From NCBI GenBank assembly GCA_038231395.1, contig JBBRLL010000017.1:14839-78838 (forward strand): a stretch of 64,000 bases of DNA. Direction: 5' to 3'. The DNA comes from Stagnihabitans sp038231395 (GTDB taxonomy: Bacteria > Pseudomonadota > Alphaproteobacteria > Rhodobacterales > Rhodobacteraceae). Below, one piece after another: positions 27,273-36,189 of this stretch (the first letter of the stretch is position 1; the number at the start of each line of letters is the position of its first letter). Under the pieces are notes generated by a model. It worked only from the letters and a program-made list of their open reading frames with translations, made no database searches and was not told the origin of the DNA. Both the position numbers and the translations under genes were made by a program.

Positions 27273-28367
27273 ATGTTCGCGTCTCCGAAGTCTGCGCTGT
27301 TGTCCACAGGCCTGTCGTCTTTATTCATTGTAGGCTCTGGTGCGGCGATCTTCGGGCCTGCGCTTGTGGTCTTTCAACACGCGTTTGACATCACCACGAC
27401 GACCGCTGGCCTTTTGATCTCGACGTTGTGGATCGGATGCCTGGCCGGTGTGCTGGCGATGTACTTCAAGGGCGGCCAGATCACCCCGCGCTTCCCCTTG
27501 GCCGTTCTGGTGCTGGGGTCTGTTCTGCTGGCACTTGCCCCCGCCTGGCCGGCGGTGCTGGCCGGTGGGGTGATCTTTGGCTTCGGCTATGGCGGCCTGG
27601 CGGCCCTGTACAACGCGCGTGTCCTGTCGGCGTTTGGTGCGACCGGACCGGCCAAGGTCGGGATGCTGAACGCCATCTATTCGCTCGGGGCAATCCTTGC
27701 GCCCTATGGCTTCACCCTGATGGGTGGCGATTTGCGCCCGGTGTTCTGGGCGATTGCGGCGCTTTCGGCGCTGACTTGGGTGATGTCGGGCACAGTCGGG
27801 GTGACCGGTCTGGTGCCAGAGGCGCAGGGGCGCGGGTTCCGTCTGCATCTGCCGATCTTGGGCTTTGCGGTGGTGTCGATCGGGATCGAGGCCAGCCTGT
27901 CCGGCCTTGGCCCTACTGCCTTGATCCGCGCCGGCATTGACGAGAAAACCGCCGCAGAGCTGCTGTCGTTGTTCTTCGTGGCGGCTTTGGCGGCGCGGGT
28001 TTGCCTGATCCTGCTCGCCCACCGGTTCACCGACTTCGGCATCCTTGTCTTTGCGCTGGCCTTGGCTACGTTTTGCAACCTTGGGGCAGCGCTGATCAGC
28101 CCGGCATTTTTCTTTCCGCTGGCGGGGGCTGCGGCTGCGTTGTTCTTTCAGGGTGTCTATGTGACCGCGATCCGCAAGATGGGCGACGACCCGAGGGTTT
28201 CACCGATCATCCTTGGCACCGGGCTGATCGGAGCTGTCATCTCACCGCAGATCTACGCCCGCCTGATGGACGTGGCAGGCCCGCATGGGTTTTTCTGGAT
28301 CGTGAGCTTTGTGGCGGGTGTGGCGACGCTGGCGGCAATCGCCTCGTACCGGGCGATCATGCGCTGA
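27273..28367 (+). CDS. MFS transporter
   Basis: A 364-aa hydrophobic carrier with about 11-12 helices beginning SALLSTGLSSLFIVGSGAAIFG. Substrate unknown; no family-specific signature recognised. Start ATG 27273 is chosen because the preceding 16 residues (from ATG 27225) are polar and proline-rich, but neither start has a clear Shine-Dalgarno. The stop lies immediately beside the stop of the convergent phosphoesterase gene. Confidence 0.8.
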   Translation: MFASPKSALLSTGLSSLFIVGSGAAIFGPALVVFQHAFDITTTTAGLLISTLWIGCLAGVLAMYFKGGQITPRFPLAVLVLGSVLLALAPAWPAVLAGGVIFGFGYGGLAALYNARVLSAFGATGPAKVGMLNAIYSLGAILAPYGFTLMGGDLRPVFWAIAALSALTWVMSGTVGVTGLVPEAQGRGFRLHLPILGFAVVSIGIEASLSGLGPTALIRAGIDEKTAAELLSLFFVAALAARVCLILLAHRFTDFGILVFALALATFCNLGAALISPAFFFPLAGAAAALFFQGVYVTAIRKMGDDPRVSPIILGTGLIGAVISPQIYARLMDVAGPHGFFWIVSFVAGVATLAAIASYRAIMR

Positions 28368-29111
28368 TCAGGTTTCGTCCCAGTCATAGGGCATCGGCTC
28401 GCGCCCCTCATCGGTGAGCAAAAAGGCGCGACGGCCTTCGATCACGGCGGCGGAAAGTGGGCCGCCGTAAGCGGCACTGCTGTCCATGTTCAGGCGGTTG
28501 CCATAGTGGGTGGCTTTGTCGATGGCGGTGTGGCCATGAACGACAAGGGCACCGTGATCACGCTGGTCCTCCAGAAATTCGCGGCGGATCCAGACGAGGT
28601 CATCTTCGGTCTGATCCGCCAAAGGGATCCCGGGGCGGATCCCTGCATGAACAAAGATGGCATCCTCCAGCGCCAGCCGGGTCGGCAGGCTTTGCAGAAA
28701 GCGGCGATGGTTTTGCGGAACGGCGGCCAGCGCCTCTGCCAGCACCGGCGCAAGCGGGCGGTCACCGGGATTGCGCACGCCGTAAGAGGCCAGCGTGGCA
28801 GCCCCGCCGATCCTGGGGTGCAACCAACTGTGTTCGGGTCGCAACCCGGGGTCGCGCCATTTGGGATCATTCAGGAATTGGCTGAAAAGCCGGTCGTGGT
28901 TGCCTTTCAGCATCCGCCAGTCGCGGCCCGCCTCCACCCCGGTCATCAGATACTCCACCACACCACGGCTGTCAGGCCCACGGTCCACCAGGTCACCCAG
29001 ATGGATGATCGTGCCGTGACCATGCAGCGCCATATCGGCCCGGATGCGGTGGTGGGCGGCTTTCAAAAGGTCCAGATGGCCGTGAATGTCGCCGATGGCG
29101 TAAATGTGCAT
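28368..29111 (-). CDS. metallophosphoesterase (PPP-type serine/threonine phosphatase or ApaH-like)
   Basis: A 247-aa calcineurin-like phosphoesterase with all metal motifs: GDIHGH at residues 7-12, GDLVDRGPDS, GNHD, and HGHT. The spacing fits bacterial PPP phosphatases and diadenosine tetraphosphatase relatives, and sequence alone does not separate protein phosphatase from nucleotide hydrolase. Lies downstream of serA in the same orientation but beyond a terminator-like hairpin, so it is not clearly in the serine operon. Confidence 0.88.
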   Translation of the reverse strand: MHIYAIGDIHGHLDLLKAAHHRIRADMALHGHGTIIHLGDLVDRGPDSRGVVEYLMTGVEAGRDWRMLKGNHDRLFSQFLNDPKWRDPGLRPEHSWLHPRIGGAATLASYGVRNPGDRPLAPVLAEALAAVPQNHRRFLQSLPTRLALEDAIFVHAGIRPGIPLADQTEDDLVWIRREFLEDQRDHGALVVHGHTAIDKATHYGNRLNMDSSAAYGGPLSAAVIEGRRAFLLTDEGREPMPYDWDET

Positions 29112-29124
29112 GATGGGCCTCTTG

Positions 29125-29155
29125 CAAGAAACCGGGGCCGCTGATCGGGCGGCCC
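29125..29155 (-). terminator. Candidate terminator after serA
   Basis: GGGCCGC (29135-29141) pairs with GCGGCCC (29149-29155) around a 7-nt loop. On the minus strand the stem is followed by CGGTTTCTT, a short T-rich tail, about 30 nt after the serA stop. Confidence 0.55.
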
Positions 29156-29185
29156 AGGTTTAGTTTAGCCAAAGTGAGATGGTGG

Positions 29186-30796
29186 TCAGGCCACTTCGAA
29201 TTGCAACGCTTTGACCTGGCTGAACATTCCGGTGGATTCAAGGGTGTTGATCACCTTGGGGTCCAGTGGCTGATCCAGATACAGGATGGCGATGGCGTCT
29301 TGGCCGACGCCAGACCGACCAAGCGTAAAGTTGGCGATGTTGACGTTGTTCTTGCCCATCGTCATGCCCAACAGGCCGATGATGCCGGGCACGTCCTCGT
29401 TGGTGGTGTAAAGCATATGCGCACCGATTTCGGCGTCGATGTTGATGCCCTTGATCTGAATGAAGCGCGGTTTGCCATCGGAAAAACAGGTGCCCGCCAC
29501 CGAACGCTCGCGCTTGTCTGTCACCATGGTGACCTTGATATAGGCGTCAAAGGTGCCGGTCTTGTCCTGCCGCGTGGTCGAGATCTGGATGCCCCGTTCC
29601 TTGGCCACGATGGGGGCCGATACAAGGTTCACATCCGGGTTGGCGGTTTTCATCACACCCGCGATGACGGCCTGATTGAGGGCAGCGAGGTTCATCGACG
29701 ACACCTTGCCGTCATACAGGATGTTGATGGCGCGGATCGGTTCGTCGGTCATCTGGCCGATGAAGGCACCCAGATGGCTGGCGAGTTTGATCCACGGACC
29801 CATCACCGCCGCTTCTTCCGCCGTGACGTTGGGCATGTTGAGCGCATTCTGGACGGCCCCGGACAAGAGGAAGTCCGACATCTGTTCAGCCACTTGCAGG
29901 GCGACGTTTTCTTGAGCCTCGGTGGTGGCAGCCCCAAGGTGGGGGGTGCAAACAACGTTGGGCATGCCGAACAGCGGGCTTGTGGTGGCAGGCTCTTCTT
30001 CAAAGACGTCCAAAGCGGCACCTGCGACCTGGCCGGATTTCAGAGCGTCAACCAAAGCCAATTCGTCAATCAGACCGCCACGGGCGCAGTTGATAATGCG
30101 GACGCCCTTTTTGGTTTTTGCCAGCGCCTCTCTGCTGAGGATGTTGCGGGTCTTGTCGGTCAAAGGCACATGCAAGGTGATGAAATCGGCGCGGGCCAGA
30201 AGATCGTCAAGCTCCACCTTGGTGACGCCAAGGGCCTTGGCGCGCTCATCGGACAGGAAGGGGTCATAGGCGATCACCTTCATCTTAAGACCCACAGCGC
30301 GGTCACACACGATGCCGCCAATATTGCCGGCGCCGATCACGCCGAGGGTCTTGTTGAACAGCTCGACCCCCATGAAGCGCGACTTCTCCCACTTGCCACC
30401 TTGCGTGGAGGCGTTGGCTTCGGGAATTTGACGGGCTGTGGCGAACATCATCGCGATGGCGTGTTCGGCGGTGGTGATGGAGTTGCCGAAGGGTGTGTTC
30501 ATCACGATCACGCCCTTTTTGGAGGCGGCAGGGATGTCGACATTATCGACGCCGATGCCGGCGCGGCCCACGACTTTCAGGTTGGTCGCCTGGGCCAGCA
30601 GCTTGTCGGTGACTTTGGTGGCAGAGCGGATGGCGAGGCCGTCGTATTGGCCGATGATGGCCGCGAGGGCGTCTTTGTCTTTGCCGAGTTTCGGCATGTA
30701 GTCGACTTCAACGCCACGGTCGCGGAAGATCTGGACGGCGGTTTCAGAGAGTTCGTCGGACACTAAAACTCTGGGTGCGTTCTTGGGGGGGGCCAT
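29186..30796 (-). CDS. serA: D-3-phosphoglycerate dehydrogenase
   Basis: First step of serine synthesis: 3-phosphoglycerate to 3-phosphohydroxypyruvate with NAD. The 536-aa long form has the substrate domain, NAD-binding GAGNIGGIV (about residue 157), the catalytic Arg region CARGGLIDE, the catalytic His in TPHLGAATTEAQ, an intervening ASB domain, and a C-terminal ACT domain (from about residue 465, VPGIIGLLG) for allosteric control. AGGAG lies 7 nt before ATG 30796. It lies 56 nt downstream of serC on the same strand, so both depend on the serC leader and promoter. Confidence 0.97.
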   Translation of the reverse strand: MAPPKNAPRVLVSDELSETAVQIFRDRGVEVDYMPKLGKDKDALAAIIGQYDGLAIRSATKVTDKLLAQATNLKVVGRAGIGVDNVDIPAASKKGVIVMNTPFGNSITTAEHAIAMMFATARQIPEANASTQGGKWEKSRFMGVELFNKTLGVIGAGNIGGIVCDRAVGLKMKVIAYDPFLSDERAKALGVTKVELDDLLARADFITLHVPLTDKTRNILSREALAKTKKGVRIINCARGGLIDELALVDALKSGQVAGAALDVFEEEPATTSPLFGMPNVVCTPHLGAATTEAQENVALQVAEQMSDFLLSGAVQNALNMPNVTAEEAAVMGPWIKLASHLGAFIGQMTDEPIRAINILYDGKVSSMNLAALNQAVIAGVMKTANPDVNLVSAPIVAKERGIQISTTRQDKTGTFDAYIKVTMVTDKRERSVAGTCFSDGKPRFIQIKGINIDAEIGAHMLYTTNEDVPGIIGLLGMTMGKNNVNIANFTLGRSGVGQDAIAILYLDQPLDPKVINTLESTGMFSQVKALQFEVA

Positions 30797-30852
30797 TGGC
30801 GGCTCCTATGATTGGGGGGTGAGGAAGATGGGCACATTGCCCATCCTACCAA

Positions 30853-31998
30853 TTACTGGGCGGCGATTTCGCAGTGAAAGGCGTAGGCGATCCACGGCAG
30901 CAGCGCCTTGACGTCGGAGGTTTCCACGGTGGAGCCACACCAGATGCGCAGGCCGGGCGGGGCGTCGCGGTAAGCGCCCATGTCAAGGCCAGCGCCAGCC
31001 TTTTCGATGCGCTTGGCCACGGCTTTGGCAAAAGCCTCGCCATCCTTGATGCGCGGGTCGGTGAATTTCAGGCAAACGCTGGTGGTGGAGGCGATGGCCG
31101 GAGTTTCGGCGAGGTTGGCCAACCAGTCATTTGTCGCGCAAAACTCCCAAACGGCGGTGGCGTTGGCGGTGGCGCGGGCGATCAGGCCTTGCAGGCCGCC
31201 GACCGACTTGGCCCATTTCAGCGACACAAGGTAATCCTCAACTGCCAGCATCGACGGGGTGTTGATCGTCTCACCCACGAAGATACCCTCGATCAGCTTG
31301 CCTTTGGCGGTCAGGCGGAAGATTTTCGGCAAGGGCCAGGCCGGCGTGTAGCTTTCCAGCCGGTCCACCGCACGGGGCGACAGGATCAGCATGCCATGCG
31401 CGCCCTCACCCCCCAGAACCTTTTGCCAGGAGAAGGTGGTGACATCCAGCTTGTCCCACGGCAATTCCATCGCAAAAGCCGCCGAGGTGGCGTCGCAGAT
31501 CGTCAACCCGGCGCGATTGGCGGGGATGGCGTCGCCGTTGGGCAAGCGGCAACCGGAAGTGGTGCCGTTCCAGGTGAAGACAACGTCGGAGTTAAAGTCG
31601 ACCGTGGCGAAGTCGACGATCTGGCCATAGGGGGCCACTTTGACCTTGGCGTTCAGTTTCAGCTGCTTGACGGCGTCAGTCACCCAGCCTTCGCCAAACG
31701 ACTCCCACGCCAACATCTCAACCGGGCGGGCACCCAGAAGCGACCACATGGCCATTTCCACCGCACCCGTATCAGAAGCGGGCACGATGCCGATGCGGTA
31801 GTCGGCAGGCACACCCAGAATTTCGCGGGTAAGGTCAATCGCCTCAGCCAGCTTGGATTTGCCGACGGCGGCGCGGTGCGAGCGACCCAAGGGCGCGTCC
31901 GACAGCATATCCAGCGTAAAATTGGGGATTTTGGCACAGGGGCCAGAAGAGAAGCGCGGGTTAGCCGGGCGCAGCGCCGGGGCGATCAGATCAGCCAT
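30853..31998 (-). CDS. serC: phosphoserine aminotransferase
   Basis: Second step of serine synthesis; also used in pyridoxal phosphate synthesis. The 381-aa fold-type I enzyme carries the PLP lysine in SWQKVLGGEGAHG and the phosphate/PLP residues around TSGCRLPNG. It belongs to the longer alphaproteobacterial SerC type (starts PANPRFSSGPCAKIP). AAGGA sits 6 nt before ATG 31998. Preceded by a structured leader at 32005-32085 and divergent from serB, so all three serine genes are together. Confidence 0.97.
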   Translation of the reverse strand: MADLIAPALRPANPRFSSGPCAKIPNFTLDMLSDAPLGRSHRAAVGKSKLAEAIDLTREILGVPADYRIGIVPASDTGAVEMAMWSLLGARPVEMLAWESFGEGWVTDAVKQLKLNAKVKVAPYGQIVDFATVDFNSDVVFTWNGTTSGCRLPNGDAIPANRAGLTICDATSAAFAMELPWDKLDVTTFSWQKVLGGEGAHGMLILSPRAVDRLESYTPAWPLPKIFRLTAKGKLIEGIFVGETINTPSMLAVEDYLVSLKWAKSVGGLQGLIARATANATAVWEFCATNDWLANLAETPAIASTTSVCLKFTDPRIKDGEAFAKAVAKRIEKAGAGLDMGAYRDAPPGLRIWCGSTVETSDVKALLPWIAYAFHCEIAAQ

Positions 31999-32004
31999 GG
32001 TATC

Positions 32005-32085
32005 CTTCCAGATAATTGCCCCCCGGTGGGGAGGGGTGTCCCGCAGTGGGATTTACGGGGCAAGCAGGGGTGGCGCAAGGCGGAA
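32005..32085 (-). ncRNA. serC leader RNA (alphaproteobacterial serC motif)
   Basis: The minus-strand leader of serC has the position and look of the serC RNA motif, a known conserved structure before serC in Alphaproteobacteria. Local hairpins can form: CCCG with CGGG around a 12-nt loop, and C-rich with G-rich arms (CCCC-ACC-GGGG) next to the ribosome-binding site. A long-range alternative also exists: GGGGCAA and TTGCCCC on the plus strand (32057-32063 and 32016-32022) are perfectly complementary over 7 bp. The family match is from memory of the motif, not a covariance search. Confidence 0.7.
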
Positions 32086-32150
32086 AATCAGCGTAAATCG
32101 CCGCATCGTCGTGAAAATGCGACACCCCGCTTCACTATCGGAAACGCCGC

Positions 32151-33026
32151 ATGCTGATCGTCACCCTGCTGACCCACCCCGATCACCCCGTTCTGGAAAG
32201 GGTCACCGTGGACTCGTTGCGCAATGCCTGGGGGGGGGGTGATGCCGTCTGGCTTGATCCGGGAGTGGCTGCCGAATTCCCGGTGGAGCAGATGGCGGCC
32301 AACCGTTGGGCGGTTTGGGAGGCGATGCAATCTTTGCGCATCGACCTGATCCTGCAACCTGCAATCGGGCGCAGCAAGGGCATGCTGATCGCCGACATGG
32401 ACTCCACGATGATCGAGCAGGAGTGCATCGACGAGCTGGCCGATGAGGCGGGGGTGGGAGCATATGTCGCCGCAATCACTGCGCGTGCGATGAATGGCGA
32501 GTTGGATTTTGAGGCGGCGCTGATCGAGCGGGTCGGATTGCTGAACGGCCTGAATGCCGATGTGATCGACCGGGTGCTTCAGGACCGGATCACGCTGATG
32601 TCAGGCGGGCAGACCTTGCTTGCGACGATGAAAGCGAACGGGGCCCATTGCGCGCTGGTATCCGGTGGCTTCACTGCATTTACCGCGCCGATTGCTGACA
32701 GGCTGGGCTTTGATGAACATCGGGCGAATACCTTGCTGATCCGCGACGGCAAGCTGACCGGCGAGGTGGCGCGTCCGATCCTTGGCAAGGCTGCGAAGGT
32801 AAGCGCCTTGCGCGAGATTGCGGCACGGTTGGGGATTGCCCCGGGTGACGCGATTGCCGTTGGCGATGGGGCGAATGATCTGGGGATGCTGGGGTTGGCT
32901 GGAACCGGGGTGGCTTTGCACGCCAAGCCCGCAGTTGCCGCCCAATGCGACGTGCGGGTGAACCATGGCGACCTGACGGCTTTGCTGTACCTGCAAGGCT
33001 ACGCGCGTGAGGCGTTTGTGGCATGA
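32151..33026 (+). CDS. serB: phosphoserine phosphatase
   Basis: Last step of serine synthesis. The 291-aa HAD-family enzyme has the nucleophile motif DMDSTMIEQEC (about residue 83), motif II serine in ALVSGGF, and GDGANDLGML for motif IV. The N-terminal ~75 residues form the small ACT-like extension seen in this SerB type. A run of ten G at 32230-32239 codes for WGGG near residue 27; the frame is intact but the tract is unstable by nature. The stop overlaps the GNAT start (ATGA). Confidence 0.96.
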   Translation: MLIVTLLTHPDHPVLERVTVDSLRNAWGGGDAVWLDPGVAAEFPVEQMAANRWAVWEAMQSLRIDLILQPAIGRSKGMLIADMDSTMIEQECIDELADEAGVGAYVAAITARAMNGELDFEAALIERVGLLNGLNADVIDRVLQDRITLMSGGQTLLATMKANGAHCALVSGGFTAFTAPIADRLGFDEHRANTLLIRDGKLTGEVARPILGKAAKVSALREIAARLGIAPGDAIAVGDGANDLGMLGLAGTGVALHAKPAVAAQCDVRVNHGDLTALLYLQGYAREAFVA

Positions 33027-33502
33027 TTGTGCGCCGCGCCGAAGACTTTGACGCCCCTGCCCTCGCCGATCTGTTGAACGAGATCATTGCGATTGGCGGC
33101 ACCACGGCGCATCAGACGGCCTTCACTGTTGAGACCTTTTTGACCCACTACATCGACGGCCCCGAGGCGATTTGCTGCCATCTGGCTGAGGGTGATCTGC
33201 CGTTGGGCTTTCAGGTTCTGGGCGTTTACCCCGCTTTGCCAGAGGGTTGGCTTGACATCGGCACCTTTGTGCGGCCCTCGGCGCGGGGCACCGGCGCAGG
33301 TGCGGCGCTGTTTCATGCCACCAAAGCTGTGGCGCGGGCGCGCGGTTGCCTTGTGATCAACGCCACGATCCGGGCCGACAATGCGCTTGGGCTGGCCTAT
33401 TACGCCCGGCTTGGTTTTGCCAGCTATGCCACCGAGCCGGACTATGCGTTACAGGATGGGCGCGTGGTTGGACGGGTTGCCAAACGCTACGACCTTGTTT
33501 GA
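33023..33502 (+). CDS. GNAT family N-acetyltransferase
   Basis: A 159-aa acetyl-CoA-dependent N-acetyltransferase. It resembles the phosphinothricin/methionine-derivative acetyltransferase branch in its start (IVRRAEDFDAPALADLLN) and has the acetyl-CoA loop near ARGTGAGAALF and the C-terminal NALGLAYYARLGF. Substrate unknown. Four-nt overlap with serB indicates coupling. Confidence 0.85.
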   Translation: MIVRRAEDFDAPALADLLNEIIAIGGTTAHQTAFTVETFLTHYIDGPEAICCHLAEGDLPLGFQVLGVYPALPEGWLDIGTFVRPSARGTGAGAALFHATKAVARARGCLVINATIRADNALGLAYYARLGFASYATEPDYALQDGRVVGRVAKRYDLV

Positions 33503-34256
33503 GGTTGCCCCGCATCTGGCGCTGATCCTGACGGGTGTCGGCTTCACGGCGGGCTTTGTCGACGCGATTGCCGGAGGTGGCGGGCTGTTGTCGGTGCCAG
33601 CGCTGTTGCTGTGCGGGGCCTCGCCATTGCAGGCTTTGGCCACCAACAAGGTGCAGGGCATGGTGGGTTCGGGCACGGCATTGGTCAACTATGCGCTGGC
33701 CGGTCAGGTGCATCCGCGCGAACAAATTGGCATGGCAATGGTCAGTTTTGCCTTTGGGGCGGCGGGCTCTTTGGTGGCGGGGGCTATGCCTGCCGGGCTG
33801 TTGCGGTTGATCATGCCGCCGATCCCGATTGCCATCGCCCTGTTTTTCGCCTTTAAACCCGGTCTGACCGACCAGCCCAGACCGGCGCGGATGACGCGGC
33901 AGGTCTTCACCCTGACCGCCGTTCCATTGATCGCGGGCTACGACGGATTTTTCGGCCCCGGCACCGGATCATTCTTCATGCTGGCGCTGGTCATGCTGAC
34001 CGGGCTTGGGGTGTTGCAGGCGACGGCGCAGACCAAAATGCTGAACTTCGCTTCCAACGTCGGGTCGGTGCTGGTGTTCGCTTTCTCTGGCGCGACGTGG
34101 TGGTGGGTCGGCGGTGCCATGGCCTTGGCGCAGATGGCCGGGGCCACTTTGGGAGCGCGGCTGGCGGTGCGGGTGGGGGCAAGGCTGATCAAACCGTTGC
34201 TGGTTGTCACCTCTACCGGGATGGCGCTGCGGCTGGTGTGGCAGGCGTTTGGTTAG
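33495..34256 (+). CDS. TSUP (TauE/SafE) family sulfite/sulfonate exporter-like permease
   Basis: Membrane protein with about 7-8 helices and the TSUP N-terminal signature FTAGFVDAIAGGGGLLSVPALL and the repeat GYDGFFGPGTGSFF. Family members move sulfite, sulfoacetate or related anions; the substrate here is unknown. The frame opens at 33381; I place the start at TTG 33495 (253 aa) because the homologous part begins there and it overlaps the GNAT stop; ATG 33456 is the alternative (266 aa). Its stop overlaps that of the convergent copD by 4 nt. Confidence 0.87.
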   Translation: MFEVAPHLALILTGVGFTAGFVDAIAGGGGLLSVPALLLCGASPLQALATNKVQGMVGSGTALVNYALAGQVHPREQIGMAMVSFAFGAAGSLVAGAMPAGLLRLIMPPIPIAIALFFAFKPGLTDQPRPARMTRQVFTLTAVPLIAGYDGFFGPGTGSFFMLALVMLTGLGVLQATAQTKMLNFASNVGSVLVFAFSGATWWWVGGAMALAQMAGATLGARLAVRVGARLIKPLLVVTSTGMALRLVWQAFG

Positions 34257-35110
34257 GCGAAGGGCGACAGGGTGGCGAGCAGGCTGACAACGCTCAACAC
34301 CAATGCCGCCAGCGCCAGTTCTGCCACAGTGCCGCGCCTCAGGTCGCGCAACGCCGTGACCCGGTCAAAGGTTCCAAGCCGCGGCACATGGCGGTAGCGG
34401 TTGATCAGGGCGAGGCACAGCATCAGCACCGTTGCAGCGACTTTGACAGCCAGCAGGGTTGCGTAATCCCATGCCGGGGCAACCGCACTTCGGGAGGTCA
34501 GGATCAGAACCGACTTCGCCACTCCGCTGGCCAGGACCAAAGCCACCGCCAGATGACCCCAGTGGGAAAAGAAGCGAAGGACTTGGATGCCATCCACCCT
34601 GGACAAAAGCGGCAGGATCACCAAAAGCCCGCCAACCCAAAATCCCGCCGCCAAAAGATGCAGCACTGTAGCCGCCTGATGCAGCCAGCCCAAAGGGTCG
34701 GCGGGCAAGACCGCGTGCCCAATGAAGGCGAGACTGCCAAGGTTCAGCGCGGCCAGAACCGCCAGAAGCCTTGGCCTGTCGTTAATGCTGACCGCCAGCA
34801 GAACAGCGGCCAAGGCCAGATGCACCAGCCAGACCTGCCCGAACCGGGTGCCGCTGAGCAAATCCGCCAGAACCTGCGGGTTCAGGGCGTCTTGCGGGCC
34901 ATCTCCTGCCAACGCCGCCTCTGCCATCAGCCAGCCCACCGCCGCCGCCAGATTGACTTGGGCTGCCATGCGTCCCAACCTTGTTGCCCGCAACTGAGTT
35001 GCGCGCAACTGCAGGGGCGAGAAGGCCGCTGCCCGCAAACCTCCAGCCCCCCAAAGCAGCATTGCCGAGGTGAATTGCACAAGGCGGCACAGGATAAGTG
35101 CGGTCTCCAC
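34253..35110 (-). CDS. copD: copper resistance membrane protein CopD family
   Basis: A 285-aa inner-membrane protein with about eight helices; pattern TRFGQVWLVHLALAA and LHLLAAGFWVGGLLVILPLL with conserved histidines fits CopD. Works with periplasmic CopC, which is 4 nt upstream on the same strand, in copper uptake or tolerance. Ends convergent with the TSUP gene. Confidence 0.9.
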   Translation of the reverse strand: METALILCRLVQFTSAMLLWGAGGLRAAAFSPLQLRATQLRATRLGRMAAQVNLAAAVGWLMAEAALAGDGPQDALNPQVLADLLSGTRFGQVWLVHLALAAVLLAVSINDRPRLLAVLAALNLGSLAFIGHAVLPADPLGWLHQAATVLHLLAAGFWVGGLLVILPLLSRVDGIQVLRFFSHWGHLAVALVLASGVAKSVLILTSRSAVAPAWDYATLLAVKVAATVLMLCLALINRYRHVPRLGTFDRVTALRDLRRGTVAELALAALVLSVVSLLATLSPFA

Positions 35111-35114
35111 CGGC

Positions 35115-35459
35115 TTACTTTACGGTGAAATTGTAGCTGCCCTGCGATTTGTGGCCATCGTCGGAAAGGTTGTGCCAGTCCACCGTGTAGGTGCCAGCCG
35201 TCAGCGCGGCAGGAACCGTCAGAACGGTGCCATCGGCGTTGAGAGTGGCGGCGCCCGTAGCGACCGGTTTGCCAGCGGCATCTTTCAGCACGATGCCGCT
35301 GAATTTAAGCGTGATCGCTTCAGCAAAGGTCAGGGAAAGGCCGGCGGGGGCAGTAACGGCGGCATCAGCGGCAGGGGTTTCAGCCACCAAAGCCGCGTGG
35401 GCGAAGACCGAATTGGCTGCCAGCGACAAGGCCAGTGCAAGGGGGAGGGTGTGTTTCAC
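35115..35459 (-). CDS. copC: periplasmic copper-binding protein CopC
   Basis: A 114-aa beta-barrel copper chaperone. Signal peptide (KHTLPLALALSLAANSVFA) is followed by mature HAALVAETPAAD; the N-terminal His is the known Cu(II) ligand of the family, and the later site is in SDDGHKSQGSYNFTV. GTG 35459 is chosen over ATG 35480 because CAGGAG lies 6 nt before it and the signal peptide starts there. Only one Cu(II)-type site is evident; no Met-rich Cu(I) site. Confidence 0.92.
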   Translation of the reverse strand: MKHTLPLALALSLAANSVFAHAALVAETPAADAAVTAPAGLSLTFAEAITLKFSGIVLKDAAGKPVATGAATLNADGTVLTVPAALTAGTYTVDWHNLSDDGHKSQGSYNFTVK

Positions 35460-35515
35460 AGGATACTCCTGACCGGTCAAAACCAGTCTTTAGGGCAAAG
35501 GGAAGGGGTTAACGA

Positions 35516-35872
35516 TCAACCGATGCGGTCAAGAGGTGGCGCGCGACTTTGGGGCGCAATGACCCGGCGTGCCATCGGCGGCGCGGTGCCACGGGTCAGG
35601 GTCAGGGCGAATTGTGTCGGCACCGGCCTTGGGGCGGGCAAAACCCGCGTGGTATCGGATACAGCCACCGCTCCCAGACAGCAGGGGCAGGACTGGTCCG
35701 GGCAAGGCGTTTGCTGCGAATGACCGCAAAGTGCGGCAATCGGCACACCTGCCGCTTGCAACGCCTGCTCTGCACCATCGGGCAACCGATGCGCCATGGA
35801 CACAGACGCCAGCCCAATGCCGACGATAATCACCAATACCAAGGACAGAAGTTTGGAGCGCAACAGGACCAT
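35516..35872 (-). CDS. small membrane-anchored Cys-rich protein (DUF2946-like), copper locus
   Basis: A 118-aa protein with one N-terminal hydrophobic helix (LLSLVLVIIVGIGLASVSMA) and a metal-ligand-rich middle: HSQQTPCPDQSCPCC, with His and four Cys in 15 residues. The tail is Pro/Arg rich. GAGGT precedes ATG 35872. It heads the copC-copD block in the same direction, which suggests a role in copper binding or sensing in the periplasm. DUF2946-like assignment is tentative. Confidence 0.65.
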   Translation of the reverse strand: MVLLRSKLLSLVLVIIVGIGLASVSMAHRLPDGAEQALQAAGVPIAALCGHSQQTPCPDQSCPCCLGAVAVSDTTRVLPAPRPVPTQFALTLTRGTAPPMARRVIAPQSRAPPLDRIG

Positions 35873-36185
35873 GCCGCACCTCTAGCAGAGAAGTTTTGAT
35901 CCACCTAGTGGCGGCGTCATCGGGTTTGCTGGCGCTTACGCCCGGCGCAAGCATTCAAAGACACAGCAAAGGCCGTCGCGGCGACCCTTCCGTCGACGAC
36001 GGGCCCGCGATCTTCGGCCTCCATCGCGGCGGCAAAGTCGGCGACTGCCGCGCCACCCAACACGGTGAACCCGACTGCTGTTCACCGCAATCAACGCGGT
36101 GGCGGTAGCACCCTTGGCCCGGATCTATTCCAGATGGGATGAGAATTTGCAAACGACCGTCGCCGCCAGCGTCATCAGCCACAGG
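35873..36185. other. Stretch without a recognisable gene
   Basis: No ORF here has a start, ribosome-binding site or family motif. On the minus strand some short segments in different frames read like protein (for example DFAAAMEAEDRGPVVDG) but are separated by stops and frame changes, so this may be the remnant of a gene that once lay downstream of the SDR pseudogene. Unidentified. Confidence 0.4.
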
Positions 36186-36189
36186 GACT

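Noticed and set aside
29174..30766. 530-codon plus-strand frame opposite serA
   Set aside because: Shadow of serA; rich in His/Asp/Gly with no recognisable domain.
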